Assembly: GCF_025751585.1 (NCBI RefSeq)
Contig: NZ_JAOWKX010000001.1
Span: 558,259 to 622,258, forward strand
Reading direction: 5' to 3'
DNA from: Fluctibacter corallii
GTDB taxonomy: Bacteria; Pseudomonadota; Gammaproteobacteria; Enterobacterales; Alteromonadaceae
Length of the DNA stretch: 64,000 nt
Positions 59,291 through 64,000 of this stretch are shown one piece after another. The notes under the pieces are model-generated. The model ran no database searches and was not told where the DNA came from. It worked only from the letters and a program-made list of their open reading frames with translations. Made by a program: the position numbers and the translations under genes. Each line of letters opens with the position of its first letter. The first letter of the stretch is position 1.

Positions 59291-60385
59291 TTATTGGGGA
59301 CGGTTTTTGTAATACTCATACTCACTCAACGCGTGGTAAGCACGCGCATTGTTTAAGAATGCTTGATAGGAGGCGTAAACCTTTTTAAACATTGGGTCAG
59401 CGTTTGCCTGTTCTTGCATCACCTCTTTACTAGCAGCTTTTAATGCTTCTATCACATCTGCTGGTAAAGGTCGCATGTCTACACCGTGCTTTTCTTTCAA
59501 CGCCAGCATGGCTTCATGATTTCTCGCAGTGTATTCGTCTAACATATCTTGATTCACAGCACGTGTTGCCACTTCAACAATCGCTTTCAAATCGTCAGGG
59601 AGTTGATTCCATGCATCTTGATTAACAATAAACTCAAGTCCTGTACCCGGTTCATGCCACCCCGAGTAATAATAGTAGTCAGCTGCTTTGAACAGACCAA
59701 ATGCCAGATCATTGTATGGCCCAACCCATTCAGTCGCGTCAATCGTACCTGATTGCAATGCCGTAAACAGTTCGCCACCGCTCAGTGCCACAGGCACACC
59801 GCCCACTTTCTTGAATACTTCTCCACCCAATCCAGGGATGCGCATTTTCAGGCCTTGTAAGTCTTCTAACTGAGTAATTTCTTTTTTGAACCACCCCGCC
59901 ATTTGAACGCCAGTATTTCCGCCAACGAATGGCACCACGTTAAAAGGTGCGTAAAGCTCACGCCATAACGCCATACCACCACCGTATTGCAGCCAAGAGT
60001 TAAATTCTGTGACATTCATACCAAAAGGAATCGCAGAAAAGATCTGAGCAGCCGGCATTTTTCCCTTCCAGTAGTATGCGCCTGCATGGCCCATTTCAAC
60101 ACTACCTTGAGACACTTGGTCAAATACCTCAAATGCTGGTACAAGCTGTCCTGCACCGTACACTTTAATTTTTAGGCGACCGCCAGACATTTCATTCACG
60201 TAAGTTGCGAATGTCTCTGGTGCGCGTCCTAGACCTGGAAAATTCTTCGGCCATGAAGTGACTAATTTCCACTCGAAGGTTTGTTGTGTCTGCGTATTTT
60301 GCGAGGCCGTTTGCGATTTATCTCCGCAGCCTGCAACGAATATCACGCTACATACCAACACCCATATCCGTACTAACATAATCAT
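59291..60385 (-). CDS. dctP: TRAP transporter substrate-binding protein (DctP/TakP-like)
   Basis: Periplasmic binding protein of a TRAP transporter, 364 residues, with a lipoprotein-like signal (VFVAGC). Core motifs are WKLVTSWPKNFPGLG, LKMRIPGLGGEVFKKVGG (carboxylate-binding Arg) and GTIDATEWVGPYNDLAFG. The W-x-G-P-x-N-D pattern is that of TakP-like proteins binding 2-oxo acids or lactate; ligand inferred. Third gene of dctQ-dctM-dctP. Confidence 0.9.
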   Translation of the reverse strand: MIMLVRIWVLVCSVIFVAGCGDKSQTASQNTQTQQTFEWKLVTSWPKNFPGLGRAPETFATYVNEMSGGRLKIKVYGAGQLVPAFEVFDQVSQGSVEMGHAGAYYWKGKMPAAQIFSAIPFGMNVTEFNSWLQYGGGMALWRELYAPFNVVPFVGGNTGVQMAGWFKKEITQLEDLQGLKMRIPGLGGEVFKKVGGVPVALSGGELFTALQSGTIDATEWVGPYNDLAFGLFKAADYYYYSGWHEPGTGLEFIVNQDAWNQLPDDLKAIVEVATRAVNQDMLDEYTARNHEAMLALKEKHGVDMRPLPADVIEALKAASKEVMQEQANADPMFKKVYASYQAFLNNARAYHALSEYEYYKNRPQ

Positions 60386-60394
60386 AGGAACTCT

Positions 60395-61759
60395 CTATCC
60401 GTAAAGGTAATCCGGCAATCCTGTCACCAATTCAGGCCACAGCGCCAACATTATTAAAAGACACAATTGAATGACAATAAAAGGCATTACGCCACGATAA
60501 ATATCTGCCGTTTTCACTGACGGCGGCGCCACGCCTCTTAAATAGAACAAAGCAAATCCAAAAGGCGGCGTTAAAAATGAGGTTTGTAAATTTACCGCAA
60601 TCATAATACCTAGCCAAATAGGATCCAGCCCCATTGCCAAAAGCACAGGTGCAATGATTGGCACCACAACAAAGGTAATTTCAATAAAATCAAGAATAAA
60701 GCCCAGCAAAAAAATCACTACCATAACAATCAACATCGCGGTGAATACCCCGCCAGGTAATTGCTCAAACAATTCTTCGATTAACGTCTCGCCCCCAAAA
60801 CCACGAAATACTAACGAGAAAATTGATGCGCCAATCAATATTAAAAACACCATTGAGGTCACTTTCGTAGTACCCAACATGACATCTTTCAATTTATCTA
60901 GCGAAAATTGCTTTTGTATTATTGCCAGCACTATCGCGCCCAACGCGCCCACACCAGCCGCTTCTGTGGGCGTGGCAGCACCAGTGAGAATAGAGCCAAG
61001 TACAATAAAAATGAGCAACAAGGGAGACGCTAGTGCTGACAACAGCTTACCTGCATCTAATGGCTTTTGCTCTACAACACAGTCTGATTGCTGAATATGT
61101 TTATTGGAAAAGAGCAGGACGTAAGCCAAATATAAACACACTAAAATGAAACCAGGGACTAATGCTCCCACAAAAAGGTCGCCAATCGACACCGATTCCG
61201 GAGAGAAAATGCCCATGTTCAACTGGGCTTGCTGATACGCGCTCGACATTACATCGCCTAGCAACACCAGTGCAATAGAAGGAGGAATGATTTGTCCTAA
61301 CGTGCCAGTTGCGCAAATCGTGCCTGTCGCAAATTGTGGAGAATATCCACGCTTTAGCATCGAAGGTAACGATAGCAACCCCATTGTGATCACCGTTGCA
61401 CCTACGATACCCGTACTCGCTGCGAGCAACATACCAACAAGCACAACAGACACGGCCATACCGGATTGGTAGCGCCCAAATAACTGTGACATCGACGTAA
61501 GCAAATTCTCTGCGACTCTCGATTTCTCCAGCATAATGCCCATAAACACAAATAGGGGCACAGCAATTAACGTTTGATTAGTTAAAATACCGAATAAACG
61601 ACTGGGTGTTGTCATTAAATAGTGACCATCGAACACGCCAAAAAAGGTGCCTACACCCGCAAAGATCAAGGCTGTGCCTGCCAAACTGTAAGCGACAGGG
61701 TATCCCAACAAAAGCACCAAACAGACCACCGCAAACATGACAAGAGATAGATATTCCAT
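60395..61759 (-). CDS. dctM: TRAP transporter large permease
   Basis: DctM-type 12-helix subunit, 454 residues, with the family blocks LLGYPVAYSLAGTALIF, GTICATGTLGQIIPPSIALVLLGD and TPTEAAGVGALGAIVLA. It sits 3 bases after dctQ and 9 bases before dctP, all on the minus strand, forming the complete transporter. Confidence 0.94.
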   Translation of the reverse strand: MEYLSLVMFAVVCLVLLLGYPVAYSLAGTALIFAGVGTFFGVFDGHYLMTTPSRLFGILTNQTLIAVPLFVFMGIMLEKSRVAENLLTSMSQLFGRYQSGMAVSVVLVGMLLAASTGIVGATVITMGLLSLPSMLKRGYSPQFATGTICATGTLGQIIPPSIALVLLGDVMSSAYQQAQLNMGIFSPESVSIGDLFVGALVPGFILVCLYLAYVLLFSNKHIQQSDCVVEQKPLDAGKLLSALASPLLLIFIVLGSILTGAATPTEAAGVGALGAIVLAIIQKQFSLDKLKDVMLGTTKVTSMVFLILIGASIFSLVFRGFGGETLIEELFEQLPGGVFTAMLIVMVVIFLLGFILDFIEITFVVVPIIAPVLLAMGLDPIWLGIMIAVNLQTSFLTPPFGFALFYLRGVAPPSVKTADIYRGVMPFIVIQLCLLIMLALWPELVTGLPDYLYG

Positions 61760-61762
61760 GCT

Positions 61763-62278
61763 CTACTCCTCTCTTATCAGTGTTAATGATTGACGAATTA
61801 TTTCGGCGATGCCTTGCAACGTCATTGTGAAGGCAAACATCAGCAATAATGATTTCAAAATAAATACGAATGGCAGCCCTCCCGCCTCTGGAGAGCCTTC
61901 GAGCAATTGCCAAGAATTAACAACGTACTCAACGCTCATTGCGAATATAAACAGGTTCACAGGCAAAAGTAGAAATAGGCTTCCGCCTAAATCAATCAAG
62001 GCTTGTTTTTGGGGAGACAAGGTTCGGTAGATCACGTCTACACGCACATGCTCGTTAACGCGGAGCGTATGTGCCGCGCCCAGCATAAACACCGCGGCGT
62101 GCAGGTACATCACTGATTCCTGCATGGCAATCCAGCCCATATTGAATACGTATCGCAGTATTACAATCAAACAGGTAATTAACACCATCAGTAAGGTAAA
62201 CCAGCTGACAATACGGCTTAATGTGTCGTTGGCGCGATCAATTCCAACCTGAAGAGACTGGAGAAAGGTTTTACTCAT
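61763..62278 (-). CDS. dctQ: TRAP transporter small permease
   Basis: DctQ-type four-helix subunit, about 171 residues. IVSWFTLLMVLITCLIVILRYVFNMGW and RVNEHVRVDVIYRTLSP fit the family. ATG 62278 is preferred over a TTG 18 bases upstream. First gene of the TRAP operon. Confidence 0.88.
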   Translation of the reverse strand: MSKTFLQSLQVGIDRANDTLSRIVSWFTLLMVLITCLIVILRYVFNMGWIAMQESVMYLHAAVFMLGAAHTLRVNEHVRVDVIYRTLSPQKQALIDLGGSLFLLLPVNLFIFAMSVEYVVNSWQLLEGSPEAGGLPFVFILKSLLLMFAFTMTLQGIAEIIRQSLTLIREE

Positions 62279-62417
62279 TATTTTTCTTTTGAACAATTCG
62301 TTTGTTTAACGAAAATGCAGACTTGTTACTAACTGGTAAATGTTTTTAACAAAAATCAAAGAGATGAGCAATGATAGAAACCATTAGGCGCAGGTAAAAT
62401 GGAATAAATAATGGACG

Positions 62418-62451
62418 GAATAGGAGAAACCAAAATGTGGTTCTCCTATTC
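62418..62451 (-). repeat. 11-bp inverted repeat downstream of lysC
   Basis: GAATAGGAGAA (62418-62428) and TTCTCCTATTC (62441-62451) pair perfectly around 12 bases that partly pair too. It starts 15 bases past the lysC stop, so is probably its terminator or 3'-end stabiliser, although no T-run follows. Confidence 0.55.
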
Positions 62452-62465
62452 AAGACGTAAAGCAG

Positions 62466-63821
62466 CTACTCAAACAATTCGCTGTGCAGCTCTTTCACGA
62501 CGTCGGTACTGTCTTTTGCATGTACAAGAAACGACATATTGTGTGGATTCGCGCCATAGCAAATCATACGCAGATTAAAGTTTTTTACTGCCGCAAAAAT
62601 ACGAGACGAAACACCAGCAGCGCTGTTCATGTTATTCCCTACAACAGTGACTAGGTCGTAATCATTCTCAATCACCACCTCACAGATTTCTTTGAGTTCT
62701 GCCAAGGTTTCTCGATTAAGGCGTTCCGCCACAGAGTTACTGGGATTATCTAACGTAAAGGCTACTGCTATTTCAGAGGTGGTAATAAGATCTACGCTCA
62801 AGTTATGGTCGGCAATGATCGTAAACACTTTTTGCAGAAACCCTTGCGCATGCATCATTTTAGGTGTTTTAACGGTAACCATCACCTGTTCTTTACGGCG
62901 TGTAATGGCTCGATAATGGGGCTCTTCTTTACAATCTCTGGCAATCCATGTTCCGCCCTTCTCAGGCTCTTTGCTAGACCCGACAAATACACGAATATCT
63001 TGCCGAAGCGCAGGCTCCATAGTAGCTGGGTGTAATACTTTTGCCCCGAACGTCGCCATTTCTGCGGCTTCTTCAAAACTCAATTCTGGTAAAGGCTTTG
63101 CTGCAGGCGTAATGCGAGGGTCGGTGGTGTAAACGCCAACAACATCCGTCCAAATTTCACAGGTTTGTGCATCCAACGCTTCGGCCAGTAACGCGGCGGT
63201 AAAGTCAGATCCGCCTCTTCCCAACGTCGTCGTGTTGCCTTGTGCATCAGCGCCAACAAACCCTTGTGTTACCAACACACAATCAGCCATTTCTGGACGT
63301 AACAATTCATTCGCCAGAGTACGAATTTCATTGAGTTGGGGGGCTGCTTCACCATAGGTATCATCTGTACGAAGTACTTTTCTTACATCAAAGTTTTCAG
63401 CTTTTACACCTATTCCTTTCAATACTTCGGTAAATAACAGAGAAGACATGCGCTCACCCAGTGACAGAATGGCATCTTTTAAATCTGGACGGTGCAGAAT
63501 TTCTTCATGGTGTGCTAACTCACGCGCGTGACTCAATAATTCATCAAGTTTGGCTTTGACGGGGGCGGGGTTTCCCAAGTCATTCAAAATGGCATATTCA
63601 ATCGCTTCAATTTGTTTAATCGTGGCATTGATCTGCTCTTTTGTGAGTGCTTTATGCGCCAGTTCAACCAGCAGGTTGGTAATTCCTGCCGCCGCACTCA
63701 CCACGACCACTCGGGTCGCTGAGTTTGCCCGAACAATGTTGGCACAATTAGACATCGCCCCAAAATTAGCGACACTTGTTCCACCAAATTTAGCGATATT
63801 TAAAGACAGATTGCTCACCAT
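62466..63821 (-). CDS. lysC: Lysine-sensitive aspartokinase (AK III type)
   Basis: First step of the aspartate pathway, phosphorylating aspartate. 451 residues: NIAKFGGTSVANF, TTLGRGGSDFTAALLAEAL and WTDVVGVYTTDPRI in the kinase domain; two ACT domains at the C-terminus (VMVTVKTPKMMHAQG; VTVVGNNMNSAAGV). The single-domain length and sequence match lysine-regulated LysC rather than the ThrA/MetL fusions. AAGGAAAC precedes the ATG. No lysine riboswitch was recognised in the 179 bases upstream that are visible. Confidence 0.95.
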   Translation of the reverse strand: MVSNLSLNIAKFGGTSVANFGAMSNCANIVRANSATRVVVVSAAAGITNLLVELAHKALTKEQINATIKQIEAIEYAILNDLGNPAPVKAKLDELLSHARELAHHEEILHRPDLKDAILSLGERMSSLLFTEVLKGIGVKAENFDVRKVLRTDDTYGEAAPQLNEIRTLANELLRPEMADCVLVTQGFVGADAQGNTTTLGRGGSDFTAALLAEALDAQTCEIWTDVVGVYTTDPRITPAAKPLPELSFEEAAEMATFGAKVLHPATMEPALRQDIRVFVGSSKEPEKGGTWIARDCKEEPHYRAITRRKEQVMVTVKTPKMMHAQGFLQKVFTIIADHNLSVDLITTSEIAVAFTLDNPSNSVAERLNRETLAELKEICEVVIENDYDLVTVVGNNMNSAAGVSSRIFAAVKNFNLRMICYGANPHNMSFLVHAKDSTDVVKELHSELFE

Positions 63822-64000
63822 GTTTCCTTGTTTGTTATTTATGCATTTACGTTAGCAGTTTTTTCGCACGCAAGGCAGCGTTATTCCGCGGTTTATATGA
63901 ACATTTAAATTATAGTTTATTCCCAAAAATCACTGCCCACTAAGCGAGAATACTCTGCCATTATAGCGTCGATTAGGGCTTTTTTTGCTCAATAACCCTA

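Noticed and set aside
60654..61094. 146-codon plus-strand frame rich in Thr/Ile/Asn
   Set aside because: Antisense shadow of the TRAP large permease.
63822..64000. Possible lysine riboswitch before lysC
   Set aside because: No L-box elements were recognised in the visible leader; the region may be too short to judge.

Overview
The window looks like chromosome from a marine gammaproteobacterium of the order Alteromonadales (Alteromonadaceae-like). The reasons are a complete Na+-NQR operon with apbE and nqrM, the EF-P/EpmA/EpmB trio, FabV as enoyl-ACP reductase, two large TonB-dependent receptors, a TRAP transporter and the nudF-yqiB-cpdA-yqiA-parE / tolC block. No rRNA, tRNA, CRISPR array or intact insertion sequence was seen. 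All calls come from reading the sequence; no database search was run.

Layout. 1-7.7 kb: chemotaxis receptor (5' end cut off by the window), bolA, alkB-like, rlmG, a periplasmic cyclophilin, a GNAT, a gamma-glutamylcyclotransferase-like gene, epmA and efp. 7.7-15 kb: epmB, three small proteins (one YjfB-like), a membrane-anchored protein of unknown function, a GH13 glycosidase, an HDOD protein and NnrS. 15-22 kb: a TPR-sulfotransferase downstream of a TonB-dependent receptor, then a BetT-type choline transporter. 22-26 kb: an accessory island between betT and the 3' end of parE. 26-39.8 kb: parE, yqiA, cpdA, yqiB, nudF, tolC, a voltage-gated cation channel, a TcpQ-domain protein, lpxL, a 1191-residue hybrid kinase and yghU. 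39.8-46 kb: a short peptide gene followed by a PqqD-like/M50 membrane protein, a TPR protein and a convergent TonB-dependent receptor. 46-47.7 kb: gene debris (resolvase, VOC fragment) and two small coupled genes. 47.7-55 kb: nqrABCDEF-apbE-nqrM. 55-64 kb: acylase lipoprotein, fabV, TRAP transporter and lysC.

Two regions stand out. The first is the 22.0-25.9 kb island. It reads as a graveyard of orphan polymorphic-toxin tips, each followed by an immunity-type gene: a broken NucA/NucB DNase tip before a DUF2750 gene, a broken GIY-YIG-like tip two bases before a 213-residue gene, a Tdi1-like remnant, a DUF7668-like gene and a ComJ/Nin-like protein. ComJ is the known inhibitor of NucA in Bacillus, so nuclease and inhibitor families sit in one island. 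Most tips became visible only by reading through frameshifts.

The second is the 40.1-43.3 kb locus. A 32-residue peptide has a basic N-terminal half and a Trp/Cys/Pro-rich tail (WECWPFPVPR). It is followed by a 9-bp hairpin and then a protein joining a PqqD-like domain (a RiPP recognition element fold) to an M50 zinc protease, translationally coupled to a 600-residue TPR protein. No known RiPP maturase is nearby. It is a candidate undescribed peptide maturation or signalling system.
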